Source: Isoetes taiwanensis (lineage: Eukaryota; Streptophyta; Lycopodiopsida; Isoetales; Isoetaceae). Taken from it: a stretch of DNA of 64,000 bases. The stretch spans positions 2,443,950 through 2,507,949 of the forward strand of contig JAJEKV010000061.1 of NCBI GenBank assembly GCA_021234155.1, read 5' to 3'. The first letter of the stretch is position 1, and every line of letters begins with the position of its first letter. The translations under genes and the position numbers were made by a program. The notes under the pieces were generated by a model. It did not search any database. It was not told the origin of the DNA and saw only the letters and a list, made by a program, of their open reading frames with translations. Shown piece by piece: positions 38,801 through 53,286 of the stretch.

Positions 38801-39283
38801 GATTTACAACCATACTGGTCCTATCACGACACTGCACCTTCAAGACATCTGAGGCAACAAGCCACATGCCAAAACCACCCTTTATTACTAATGCTGGCTT
38901 TAATGGTAATACAATGTGCTTGTCTTATCCTAATGGCCACAAATGCCATAAATTATTTTACTTACACCATCAGCGTCTAAATATGCACCTATGCTCCACT
39001 GCTTAAAACATGAAGTAGTGTACAGCTTATTCTACCCCAGTTTCCATCAAAACTTCGACAACCTAAGGTCTCATGTTGCATTGCATATTCCTGCAGTTTC
39101 TACAAGTCACACGTAAGATATACCCATGTGCATCTCCCACTTGCCTAGTGTACTGGAAATGTGAGATTCCTAGTTCCTACAGTTCCGAAAACAATTCCCT
39201 AGGATACAGCCATAGGCCACAACTATTTAAACTTGTGCATAACCGCGGGTTAATTTGATATATATATATGTATATATATATAG
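35843..39283 (+). repeat. 3.4 kb direct repeat, copy A
   Basis: Starts at TACTTGGCCTTAGCCTTAAG and ends after CCGCGGGTTAATTTGATA and a TA tract. Copy B lies about 4304-4311 bp downstream and is identical over long stretches. The minus strand from about 37530 to 37200 carries an open reading stretch (LINGAGLDLAALCKKEGE, then MRNVKKYNLAEATTCKMDDG) that looks like genuine protein of unknown family, and most of copy A/B divergence is concentrated there. No TG...CA ends, primer-binding site or polypurine tract was evident, so a standard LTR pair is not supported. Confidence 0.85.
37200..37530 (-). pseudogene. captured coding-like segment in copy A, unknown family
   Basis: An open minus-strand stretch of about 110 codons. 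It reads through LCLINGAGLDLAALCKKEGE and MRNVKKYNLAEATTCKMDDG and, after GTKETPE, continues to a TAG at about 37190. The copy B equivalent keeps the first part but then reads GGKCRECGRVPWDPKKII, with a CxxC pair, and stops. The two copies therefore encode different C-terminal ends. No family recognised; it could be an exon captured by the repeat. Confidence 0.3.
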
Positions 39284-40143
39284 CTAAAACCCTACCACCT
39301 ACCGGAAGGCAGAGTAGAACCCTAGAATTTATAAGGACAAGGAGGTCCCTATATTCTAGGGACCCCCCTGCCAACTGTACTCAAGGGATTTTATCAATAA
39401 AACATAAGAAAATACCTGTATTTTTGCAGTTCCAAGAGGAGAATAGCAAGGTGGAATTTCAGTCCCGGGAAAATTCCATTCTTGAGTGCTTTGTTGACAG
39501 TATACCAAACATCGTCCGCTTTAAAGCCTTTGTTGACGAAATGCTGTATTAGCTCGTATAAATCCATAGCTGCTGAAGATTGCTAAAGGTTGCTGCTCAA
39601 AGCATTTCTGTATGGTACTTTCAGTATGGTATGCCCAAGGGCTTGCTTGATTTGGCCAAAGGCCATACTTTGGTTAGTATATTAATACTCAGATTACTCC
39701 CTTATTTCTAAGGGTATCATACATATGCATCTCAAATAGCTGCGTATTTCTAAAAACATCAATTTTACCTTGAATATGTATACCTCAAAAGGGCGGTTTT
39801 TTTCAGAGACTCCATCACTTCTCGTTGTTTTCAGATAGCGAGCTCAACTCGGCAATAACCATAGCCCAACTCGACTAATTCCTGGTCCCATTTCGAGTAA
39901 TTGTCTGGCAGTTCCACCAGTGTATCCATATGCTGGTTAATCAATCCTGCTGCTGTTTCCTTAGCATTTCTGTACCCCTCCTGAAATACTACAAGATGTT
40001 AGTTTTTCTAAGGACTTCATACCATTATAAGTTTTCCTCAGCACTTTCAGATTACTACAAGATCACTGGCCTACAACATGATAGGCTTGGAATTTTAGAT
40101 CTCCAAAGTTCACACTAGTTGAACTAGTGTCCTGAAATCAAAG
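39284..40143 (+). other. unique spacer between the two 3.4 kb copies
   Basis: About 860 bp present once. It carries no recognisable gene; ORFs at 39268-39552 and 39930-40118 are unassigned. Just before copy B there is a short palindrome CACTAGTTGAACTAGTG (40113). The spacer would make copy A plus spacer a 4.3 kb unit, with copy B a second unit cut short at the TA tract. Confidence 0.6.
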
Positions 40144-43693
<3,550 letters not shown>

Positions 43694-43794
43694 AGTGGTT
43701 GTACTATGAGGGACTGCACAAATTCGACCGGACGCCAATGCAGAGTCATTCAATGAAGATTCTATAAGCATTTCCCTAGGCTCTTTATGAATCC

Positions 43795-45045
43795 TATGTT
43801 AACAAAGATTCTTTTTAGAATCTCCTAGATTTCCAAAGATTATGCCAAGATTCTCCAAGATTCTATAGAGATTCCCCTAGATTCTATGAAGATTTCCCTA
43901 GATTTCCCAAGATTCTATCAAGATTCTTAAAGATTTTATGAACATTCCCTTAATTCCCCTAGGTTCCCAAAGATTCTCTTGATATTCGTCTAGATTCCCA
44001 AAGATTATCCCAAGACTCCTCTAGATTCCCCAAAATTCTATGTAGTTCTATTGAATTCTCCAAGATTTGATGAAGATTCTCCTAGATTCCTTTAGATTAT
44101 AGGAAAATTCTCCATGATTCTCCAAGATTCCATCATGATTTCACTAGATTCTCAAAGCTTTTAGAAAGATTCCTTTAGATTCCCAAAGATTCTCTTAAGA
44201 TTCCTCTATTCTCTAAGATCCTATGAAGATTCACTTAGACTTGACATGATTCCATCAAGATTCCTCTAGATTCTTAAAGATTCTATAAAGATTCCCTTAG
44301 ATTCCCTTAAATTCTCAAAGATTCTCTCGTGATTCCTATAGATTCCCGTTGATTTTCCAAAGATTCTCTTGAGATTCCCTTCGATTTCCAAGATTCTCTT
44401 GAGATTCCCATAGATTTCCAAAGATTCTCTTGAGATTCCCTTAGATTCTCTTGAGATTCCTTTAGATTCTCTAAGATTCTATGAAGATTCACCTAGATTC
44501 TCCAAGATTGGATCAGGATTCCTCTAGATTCTCCAAGTATTTATGAAGATTCCTTTAGATTCTCTGAGATTCCTATGATTCCATCATGATTTCACTAGAT
44601 TCTCAAAGCTTTTAGAAAGATTCCTTTAGATTCCCAAAGATTCTCTTAAGATTCCTCTATTCTCTAAGTTCCTATGAAGATTCCCTTAGACTTGACATGA
44701 TTCCATCAAGATTCCTCTAGATTCTTAAAGATTCTATAAAGATTCCCTTAGATTCCCTTAAATTCTCAAAGATTCTCTCGTGATTCCTATAGATTCCCGT
44801 TGATTTGCCAAAGATTCTCTTGAGATTCCTTCGATTTCAAGATTCTCTTGAGATTCCCATAGATTTCCAAAGATTCTCTTGAGATTCCCAAGATTCCCTA
44901 AGATTCTCTTGAGATTCCTTTAGATTCTCTAAGATTCTATGAAGATTCACCTAGATTCTCCAAGATTGCATCGAGGATTCCTCTAGATTCTCCAAGTATT
45001 TATGAAGATTCATTTAGATTCTCTCGAGATTCCTATGGATTCCCT
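43795..45045 (-). repeat. GAATCT-type tandem array (right arm)
   Basis: The complement of the left-arm array, seen on + as AGATTCTC/AGATTCCC units. A higher-order duplication of about 450 bp is marked by CATGATTTCACTAGATTCTC at 44133 and again near 44586, followed by GCTTTTAGAAAG in both. A minus-strand ORF at 44307-44492 is only this repeat translated. Confidence 0.85.
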
Positions 45046-45648
45046 TAGAGTTCGATCACATTGGCTCCAACTACAAGCGGGAACGTGTCAAACCACCACT
45101 CATTGGAAAGCTCGATGAGGAGGAGTCCAATGGTGTGGGTCCCACCTTCATCCAACCCCTCTCTGCAAGCTATGTACCTTTGAATGCGATTAAGCGAAGG
45201 AAGCTTCATAGAAAGTCCACTCATAAATGCTTTGCCACCTCATTACCTTTTTATTAATGAAGGTGACACCTCACCTCCTTTAAAAAAAAAATCAATTTAA
45301 TATTAAAAAGTCAATGGTTAAGATTTATGCTCACCTTTTGATCTAACGGTTAAGATCTGCTACACCAAAGTCACTTTAAAGGACCTTCCTTGCACCTTCC
45401 TCATAAAAAACCAAGGGCTAGGATTTATCCTCCCCTTTTGATCCAACGGTCCGGGGATGTGGTGCATGCCCCCATGCATGACCCATGCATGCCTCCATGC
45501 ATGCCCATAAGGAATGGATGGCTCTGATGCTGCCACCTCACTGGACCCACTTTAAACGGACGACATCCGGGCATGTAAGAATCAAACACATTATATAGAA
45601 AAGTTTATGATATACCTTTATATATATAACTGATATATATATATATGT

Positions 45649-45953
45649 ATGTTTCCATGTCAATGCCTCTCTTAACATTGCCTTTATGCTTAAAGGCTCA
45701 TACAAATATGGGGGCGACAGCTACCAAGCTAAAGCACCATCGGAGGGTGCAGATTTTCACAAATGCAAGGAACTTGTGTCTCTAGCACTTAATGTCAATA
45801 AAGCATGCAAGCACATGAAATGTACCTTTGGAGGTATTTGGAGTGGTGGTGGAGGTGATGGACAGAAGAAACTTATTGTCGCTTCATTCTTTTTTGACAG
45901 GGCACTTGAGGTAATTTGGAGTGTTGTCATTGAGAGGCAATAGGTAGGCATGC
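45649..45953 (+). pseudogene. detached copy of apyrase exon 7 with flanking intron sequence
   Basis: This segment matches 60548-60847 inside the apyrase gene, including about 40 bp of upstream intron (ATGTCAATGCCTCTCTTAAC), the whole 215-bp exon and about 45 bp of downstream intron. Only about five substitutions were counted in the exon, one changing a conserved V to I in FGGxW. It encodes [18 protein letters not shown] and [10 protein letters not shown], apyrase conserved region 5. Retained intron flanks show it is a DNA-level copy, not a retrocopy. No other apyrase exon is nearby. Its left edge lies exactly where the foldback element's outer AT-rich end stops. Confidence 0.92.
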
Positions 45954-48750
45954 CTCTAAATCTAAACGCCGGCTCACCTGCCCGTTCGAGCCTAGGGCGC
46001 CCAAGAATATTGGCTCGACACCTGCGACCCAGGAAGTGTCAGACCCATACCCGGCCCTCTCCGTGACCGGCTATAATCCTAGCACACTGTAGGAGTCCTG
46101 TAGCCGCGCTAGGCAAGACCCCACCGCCGCTTCACCATCATACTCGTTATCTGGTGCTGAATCACATCATAGCATCCCCAGCCAGGTGGGCTCTTGTGCA
46201 CAGACCGCATTTAATGGGATTTAAGGGGTTCTAGCTAGGAGCATCACTAAATCTAGATAGCCTTTAGGTCTCTACCCCCCTTAATCCAATAGAACACAGG
46301 AGGAACAGAAAGAGAAAACAGAATCAGATACAACATCCATCATCATCATCATAAGTAGATCATAGAATAGAATCTAATCATCCATCTACTCAAACAAGGG
46401 TCAGAAGAATACAAGCTACACTAAAACTAACCGGCATCATAGCTATCTCTCTGGTTCTCCATTCTTCGGGTGAGTAGCAGCTCCTCCTCCACCAATTTCC
46501 CCCAAATCGATTTGGGGCAAATTGGAGTGGAAGCCCCAATTTGGGTGTCCCAAGCTAGCAGGTCTACCTTGCCCAATCAATTTTGGTCAGGTGGCAGCTC
46601 TAGATTAGTTATCCCTAATTAATTTAGGTCTTTTTAATATTAGGTTAAGCCCTAAATTCGAATTAGGGTTAGGTTTCCACCTTAATAATTAATGACGTGC
46701 ATTAATTATTCATAATTAATGACGTGCATTAATAAATTCATAATTAATGATGCGCATTAATTATTCATAGTGACGTGTCATGTATTTATATCCAAAAGGG
46801 CGTATAACTACGTGGAATGTCACAATTGACTAGCTTTTGAGGTAAAAATCTTACAGTGCCTCTTAGAATTTTGGGTTGCCCCTAAGGGGGCAAACCCTCG
46901 TTTATGTGGGTATGTGGGCATATCCAGGTATATGCCAGCATATGCCTAGCATATGCTGGTGACTGCTCCAAACTGGCTGCTGCCTGTAAACTCTCGGTCA
47001 TCCAGCCCCATTCCTTGGCGGGCATGGCTATGGCGCAGCTCGACCCTTTTCTTTCCTTTCTCTGCCCGCGATGGCGTCTGTTAGGTATGGCGAAAGGGCA
47101 CTAGGCAAAACTCCAGCACTGGGCAAACTGACTCCTTCTTTTTCTTTTCTTCTATGCGTGTGGACAGGGCCGTTAGGGTATGGCGGATCTGTAGAAGGCA
47201 GATGGATAACCGGAACAGAAGCAGCAGACCAGAACCTTTAGGGCATTGTGGAAGGCAAACAAGGGTGGATCAACCGATTTAGGGTATGGCAAGAACAAGA
47301 TGGATCAGATGATTTCGTGTTCTTCAGCTATGGCAGATGGTTAGGACGATTCTTGGATCTGGCAGAAATAAGATGGATCAGGCTATGGCAGAAAGGAGAA
47401 CTTGGCAAAGGACGGTGGTTTTAGCAGCAAACGGATATGGCAGAGAAGGGGGAACTAGGCAAGAAATGGCTTCAGAGGTTTCGATTGAATCATATGCAGG
47501 GCTTAGCAATTCTTTTCTTTTCTTTATTCTTCTTCTTCTTTTCTCTGCTGTGTGCGCGGGGCAGTTAGGGTATCGGAAGGCAGAGGCAGCTGTTGGATAT
47601 GGTCGAACTATGGATATGGATATGAAAATGGATCAGGCAGCTATGGATATGGCAGACTCAAGCAATAAAGAGTCGAAAGTCTTTCTTCTGTTTTGCAGGA
47701 ATTCAAAGCACAGATATTAGGCATGGGTTAGCTTCATTCGAATGCAGTCACAGTACGAACAAGTTTTACAGGCAAGGGCATAAAAATAAAAATAGCACAA
47801 GGTTCATAGCATCTAATAGATTTTCTTTTTAAGAAGCTGTATGCTGAACATAAAAATATGGCAAGATATAATGCTGGAAATATTTTAGCAGATGCAAGGG
47901 CACTTAGCTTTAGTACCATTTCTTTATCCCTTCTTTATGGAACAAGAGGAAGCAAGTTAAGATTCACAGCAGATTCAGAATACTTCCATTCTCATTTTAC
48001 TGGCCAGGCAAAAGAAGTATAGATGCAAACAATTTCATATCTCTGCAATAGGCTCTAGATTTGCAGATTCCTCCTCTAAAATATGACTGCCTTGATTTGC
48101 TTTAACAACCTTCTGATATGCACCATTGATACACCAACATTCTTTGAACATATTATTCTCCACTTGCAATTGAAATGATATTTCGTAGATACACACTTAT
48201 CATAGTTACACATTGCACAATCACCATCTTGATCTGAACATATAAGATTATGCAAGGAAAGTGTTGCTTTCTCGCAATGCCCCTCAAAACATGTTAGCTT
48301 GATCGATGCAACCAAGGCAAACTCAAGACCAAGAGCTAAGCTCCTAGCTGTGTCATGGGCCTAGGTGGTCTCCTAAAAATGTTAGTGCAACTTTTCTTCC
48401 TTGCTTGATTTCTTTAACCGTTCCATAGTCTTTTACGACCAAAGAACAATAACGATCATAGCTTGGGGCTTTACATGATAAAGTTCATTCATAAAAGGAG
48501 ACGAAATACTTGTAGAGGCATTCCACAATGCATAAGCCTCACTCAAATATCACAATAATAATATAGTAAGGGTCACTGCTGGTCTCAATTCTTGGCCCAG
48601 ATGATCAATTGAAATACGCAACAAAATATATTCGACAACTGGTATGAGAAGCTATAACCCAGGTCCTGCAAATAGCTACTTAAAATAAATCTAAAAAAAC
48701 AGATCAAAACTCACCGTATCTTCTTTTTTATTTTGGGAGGGGGTTGGGAC
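45954..48750. other. gene-poor stretch with GC-rich patch and simple repeats
   Basis: 45960-46160 is distinctly richer in GC than its surroundings (GGCTCACCTGCCCGTTCGAG, CCCGGCCCTCTCCGTGACCG) and may be an inserted or captured segment. 47030-47700 is a diverged internal duplication rich in GGTATGGC/GGATATGGCAGA phrases, each part preceded by a TTCTTTT-rich tract and a GGGGCAGTTAGGGTAT-like phrase. The ORF at 47337-47720 falls in this repetitive sequence and is not credible as a gene. Confidence 0.4.
46684..46785 (+). repeat. about 30-bp tandem repeat, 3 copies
   Basis: Three units share ATTAATGACGTGCATTAAT (the third reads GATGCGC). Each unit is itself nearly palindromic. Confidence 0.85.
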
Positions 48751-48757
48751 CCGTGCC

Positions 48758-48797
48758 AAGGGAACGCCGCATCTTACGCCGCATGCGGCGTTCCCTT
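48758..48797. other. 15-bp arm hairpin
   Basis: AAGGGAACGCCGCAT and its perfect complement ATGCGGCGTTCCCTT are separated by 10 bp. It is GC-rich within an AT-rich region. It could be a short foldback insertion or an RNA hairpin; there is no gene context to decide. Confidence 0.8.
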
Positions 48798-51139
48798 CCC
48801 CATTGCGGAACGCTTGAAGTTTGAATTTTCGTATATCCCTTCTTTTCTCCCTTTCTTTTTCTCTCTCTTTTCCTCCTTTTCTCGATGCACTCTATAAGGT
48901 GAAGCGGCCAGCTCTACTCTCCTAGAAGGCGGCTTGAGGTCTCAGGAGGGAAGTGTGCAGTAAAATCTTTGCCAGAGTGAAGTTTTGAATTAAGGATAGG
49001 AGGCCGACCAAGCAAGAAGGCAATTTTTACATACCGTGTACGAATGCTAATCCCCTAAGTCTCTAGGCATGCGCTTGATTGATGTAGATCCATTTCTAAT
49101 GCTTTTTTTCTATATCACCTGCAGTTGGAGGTAGCTTTGCAAATAGGAGAGTTCACACTAATCGGACTTTGGCTTCTGCTTTCTCCTACCGGTATAACGT
49201 GATCGTTTTATCTGCATGGTGGAAACACGAATTGAGAAATGTGTTTTATATAATAGTTTGTTGTGATGCTATAATACAGCTGCGGCTAGAGCATTCGTGT
49301 AAGTATCTGCAAGATATCGATTTGATAAAAGGCTGCAGAGCAAAACTATTTAGTATTCTGATTGTGAAGTGAGAGTTGTAGTTGGAGGCATCATGCAAGG
49401 TAACGTAGCCCATTTTTCTGTTCCTTTTGATTCTTCTTTAATTTTCCCTTTAAGTTTCAAGGGTTTTTTATCTGAATGAACTGGGTCATATTTTTTAACC
49501 AGATGAAATAGATTCTTCCAAGAAATAATGCCCCAAAGAAGCTGTAACTAATCAGGTTGGGCCTATCACATCTGCCAACCCCACATTTGCAAATACTATA
49601 AATACGACTGTTCAGGCTATTGGGACTCCTATAAGTATGTATTTTATTGTCTTTCATATCTCCATACGTGTCAACTAACAAGGATATTTTGACAGATATT
49701 GGATCTTTGCCCCATTGTCCCAGCAGCGTCTCAAAGCAGCATTCTCCAAGTTCGAGTTATGCCCTGTCTTATTTGATATATACGGATATAAGTCCTGAGG
49801 AACAAAGATGGGCAGATTATAAAGTTATCAAGAATTATCCATTAAAAACTACTCTATCAAGATTCAAAAGGTGATGAAAATCGTTTTCAATTCCAATATT
49901 TAGATACATCTTTAATTAACTATCAGATTTTCTACAACGCTGCATTCCTGGACACAACATAGAGCTTAAACCCTCCACACAAAGCCCAAGTTATTCTGGC
50001 TATTTGTTGAGCATGCCGAAGGTTACATATACATCAGCTGCGTCGTCGTCAGCAGAAGTGGTAGGTACAACGATATTGGGTGATTTTGCTCTTCTATGTG
50101 TTTGGAACTAGAATATACATGAAGAAACTCATGTTCTATGTTTACAGCCAGCAATTAATAGTTATTCTAAATAGCATATCTATGCACTAGGGCTGTTGTA
50201 TAGAAGAATTTATTCATTTTATGATCATTAGGGTGTGAGCTCTGGAGCAGCTTCAGTGCCTTCAAATTCTGAAGTATTGGCAGGTAATCTGCTACTCCTT
50301 AAGAATAACAGGTCATGTTGGTACATTTAATTAAGCAACATATAGAATGATGATGAAGATGATATAACGACCTTTCTGTCACAACAATGATTTTTTTGAG
50401 TCCTGTTTAAATACAGCTACAGTTCTTATTCCTAGGGACAAGATGTGAAGCCCCGAAGTAAAGCACCATATCAGTTTTATTTCCTTACCCACCCTTATAT
50501 TATTTCTGCAACAATGTATGGAACATGAGATGAATATATTCCATGGCTATCCACCTCCTCCTAGATTGGTAACTAGATATCTTATCTCTAATTCTTGGTT
50601 TTATGCCTCGCATTTATCTAACCTTTAGAACAACAGAGTTTTTGCAGAACATGACCTCGCTAATGAAGGTGTCCAGCAGGTTGAAGATATTGGGAAGATG
50701 TTCTTCATGGTAAATATTTTTCCAACTCTGATTTTGTAAGTAACTTCTGATAGATCACAATGGCTTATGAATTGCAAGATGTCACCATTCTGGTCGGATT
50801 CTTAAACTAATCTTCTTTTTTCTTTCAGGATTTACTTCACGGTTTGGAGTTCATTGTCTTTCTTCTGGAGCCTGACGGTAAGAATGAGTCAGTTAGTCTG
50901 TTAGAAAGTTATTGTTTAGCTGGGTCGGATTTTTGGAGGTGAGCATTGATTTGAAAATGACTAATACTTGCATTGTTTTGCAGAAGGGTGAAGCCAATAG
51001 ACGGCCGGAAGACCTTCAACTGCAGAAGAGGGTTAGTTCATCTCTATGACGTTTTCTCTGTTACTGCTTTTGCGGATTTCCTTAAAGCTTACTTAGTGCA
51101 TATCTATGTCTTTGAAGAATGTCTATGATATTTGCTTAA
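48798..51139 (+). other. candidate short exons of an unassigned + strand gene
   Basis: Several short open pieces sit between good splice signals: 49696-49870 (contains IYTDISPEEQRWADYKVIKN), about 49963-50060 (SYSGYLLSMPKVTYTS), about 50233-50283, about 50641-50709 (VFAEHDLANEGVQQVEDIGK), 50829-50877 (DLLHGLEFIVFLLEPD) and 50986-51030 (ANRRPEDLQLQKR). The phases of the first two do not join without a stop, so I do not propose one CDS. They precede the duplicated exon at 51.1 kb and the ARM exons, and may be the 5' part of the same gene or its relic. No domain recognised. Confidence 0.35.
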
Positions 51140-51833
51140 GGTGTGCATAGACCAGACTCCTTTGCCAAATATGGTCGGATCTTTATGGCTGGATGAAATT
51201 ATCAATATGAAAATCTATTCCAAGCTACACTACTATGTTAGATCCTCTGCATGGCTGTGTTATTGCTGCAACCAGCCTTTAAACAGTGATGTTGATGGGC
51301 AGTAAGTGTTTTAACCGCTATACATCCTTTGTTTGATTCCCTTCCAGAGGTGATTAAGCTGCATGGTAAGGCAGCACATGTGTGATGATGGTTCTGATTT
51401 TAATGGCTGTCAAGTGGTCATGTTAATGGCTTTGAGGCGTAAGAGACTCTATCTTATTTCCTTAATTGTGTTGCCTACTGCTAAGCCTTTATAGACCAGA
51501 CTCCTTTGCCAAATATGGTCGGATCTTTATGGTTGGATGAAATTATCAATATGAAAATCTATTCCAAGCTACACTACTATGTTAGATCCTATGCATGGCT
51601 GTGTTATTGCTGCAACCAGCCTTTAAACAGTGATGTTGATGTGCAGTAAGTGTTTTAACCGCTATACATCCTATCCTTTGTTTGATTCCCTGGTGATTAA
51701 GCTGCATGGTAAGGCAGCACATGTCTGATGATGGTTTTGATTTTAATGGCTGTCAAGTGGTCATGTTAATGGCTTTGAGGCGTAAGAGACTCTATCGTAT
51801 TTCCTTAATTGTGTTGCCTACTGCTAAGCCTTT
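51139..51833 (+). repeat. tandem duplication (about 345 bp) containing a duplicated exon
   Basis: 51145-51492 and 51493-51833 are near-identical. Each contains an open exon-like segment reading QTPLPNMVGSLWLDEIINMK and LCYCCNQPLNSDVD and ending at a GTAAGTG donor. The first copy has an acceptor ending in AAG before GTGTGCATAGACCAG; the second follows TTTATAG. The conserved reading frame and donor in both copies suggest a tandem exon duplication. The family of the encoded peptide is not recognised; it lies upstream of the ARM-repeat exons. Confidence 0.75.
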
Positions 51834-52072
51834 AATAGATTCTAACTTAAATTGCTCTGATGCTGATTATGAATGATATCAGAATTGCATATGAGATAAT
51901 ACGACCAAATTAAGTCTTTGATGAAATTAGTCATTCTTTGATGAGCTCTATGGATGCACTGCAGTCCTCTGTAATGACAGAATATAAGAATGGAATTGTG
52001 GTGTTCATCCATTGCATTTGCTCTTGATCTGACATTTTCTCACAAACCGAGTCATCTATATTTTTTGTTTAG

Positions 52073-53286
52073 ATACCTTGAATTAGAAATCAAGGGCCAT
52101 GTAACAATCTTCACAATGGGCACTGCAAATCCTCTAAAGCAAACACTAACACTAACATGTAAGTTCCATTTGCTCTTTTCTCATGATCTTATTTGAAGCT
52201 TTACCAGTTTTTTGGGCGGATATGTCTCCAGTGGAAGTGGAGAACATAGTGACGAGCTGAAGGTTTTAGGTCTAAACATTTTGAAAAGACTAGCAAAAGA
52301 TCAGAGGCATTGTGTCAAAATTGGACAGTCGAGAGGACTAATTGCTGTCTTGGTTGAATCAATTAAAGTAAAGGAGAATATTATAGAAGCAAGAGATCCT
52401 ATTCAAGGTAAATTTTTTAAGAAATCTTTGCAGCTTCTTAGCATGTTTGCTGCAGTAACAGGAATGTCTGGGCCACCAATTAGGGATGACATTGCCAAAG
52501 CAGTATTTGCACTGGCCAATTTACGTGATATTCTTTTGCACGTCAAATCCAAACCTAAATTTCAAGAGCTAGCAGTGGATATTCTGACGAGTTTGGGACT
52601 AGAAGAAAATATTAGGAAGACAATTGGAAGCACAGGTGGTGTAATTCATGTTTTGGTATCACTATTTTTAAGAAAACACCAGAGTAGAATATGTTGTAAG
52701 TCTGAAGGCAGGAGAGGCCTTGATTATCTTGACATGGCAGAGCCCAAGAAATTGCTTTCGCATTGTGGGTAGGAAAGAGAATGATAAAGAGGGTGGAACC
52801 TTCAAAAAAAAAATTGAGCGCTTGGGGGAAGATACAAAAGTGTCAACATGTGCTGCTAAAATTCTGAGAAATCTTTGCACATACCTGAATGACGAACAAC
52901 GTCATGACATAATTTTGAGCAGTCAGACTGTGATGAAAAGAATCATCAGAGGAAGGGATAAACAATTGGAAGCTTATATTGGCCTTGCTGTGAGAACCAT
53001 CCCCCTTCTACCAGAACCATTGTACATATCCATGTTTCAGGAGATTAACAAAAGCGTAATCACAAAAGTTATTGCACGAATTGTTTCGGAGATACCTCCA
53101 CCTTCTACTCATGTGCCTAGCCTGAGGCGTCACACTGTGGAGCTTCTAACGGAGCTAATGAAGAGGGATGTGTTGTTTCTAGAGGAATTTAGAAAGGAGA
53201 AATTCGGAATGAAGCTGGAAAACATGCTTGAAAATATCACTGAGGTGGAGAATTTTATACAATTAGTGGTGCAATGGGAGTGGTGA
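52073..53286 (+). pseudogene. plant ARM-repeat protein, 3' part, frameshifted
   Basis: Exon 52073-52158 encodes YLELEIKGHVTIFTMGTANP and ends at a GTAAGT donor. The main segment (from about 52208 after a TTACCAG acceptor) encodes LGGYVSSGSGEHSDELKVLG, several helical ARM-like repeats (LNILKRLAKD, IGQSRGLIAVLVESIKV, KFQELAVDILTSLGLEENIR) and GGVIHVLVSLF. Near 52675-52710 the frame breaks: IFKKTPE meets a TAG, and KAGEALIILTWQSP resumes in another frame, continuing through STCAAKILRNLCTYL to the end at 53286. The junction phases at 52158/52208 also do not agree. ARM proteins of this plant family are scaffold-like and poorly characterised. Either a recent pseudogene or a gene with sequence errors. 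Confidence 0.7.

Noticed and set aside
44307-44492. ORF rich in ESQENLRES
   Set aside because: It is the GAATCT array translated.
47337-47720. 127-codon ORF with a signal-like hydrophobic segment
   Set aside because: Falls in diverged GGATATGGCAGA-type repeats, and the hydrophobic part is a TTCTTTT-rich tract.
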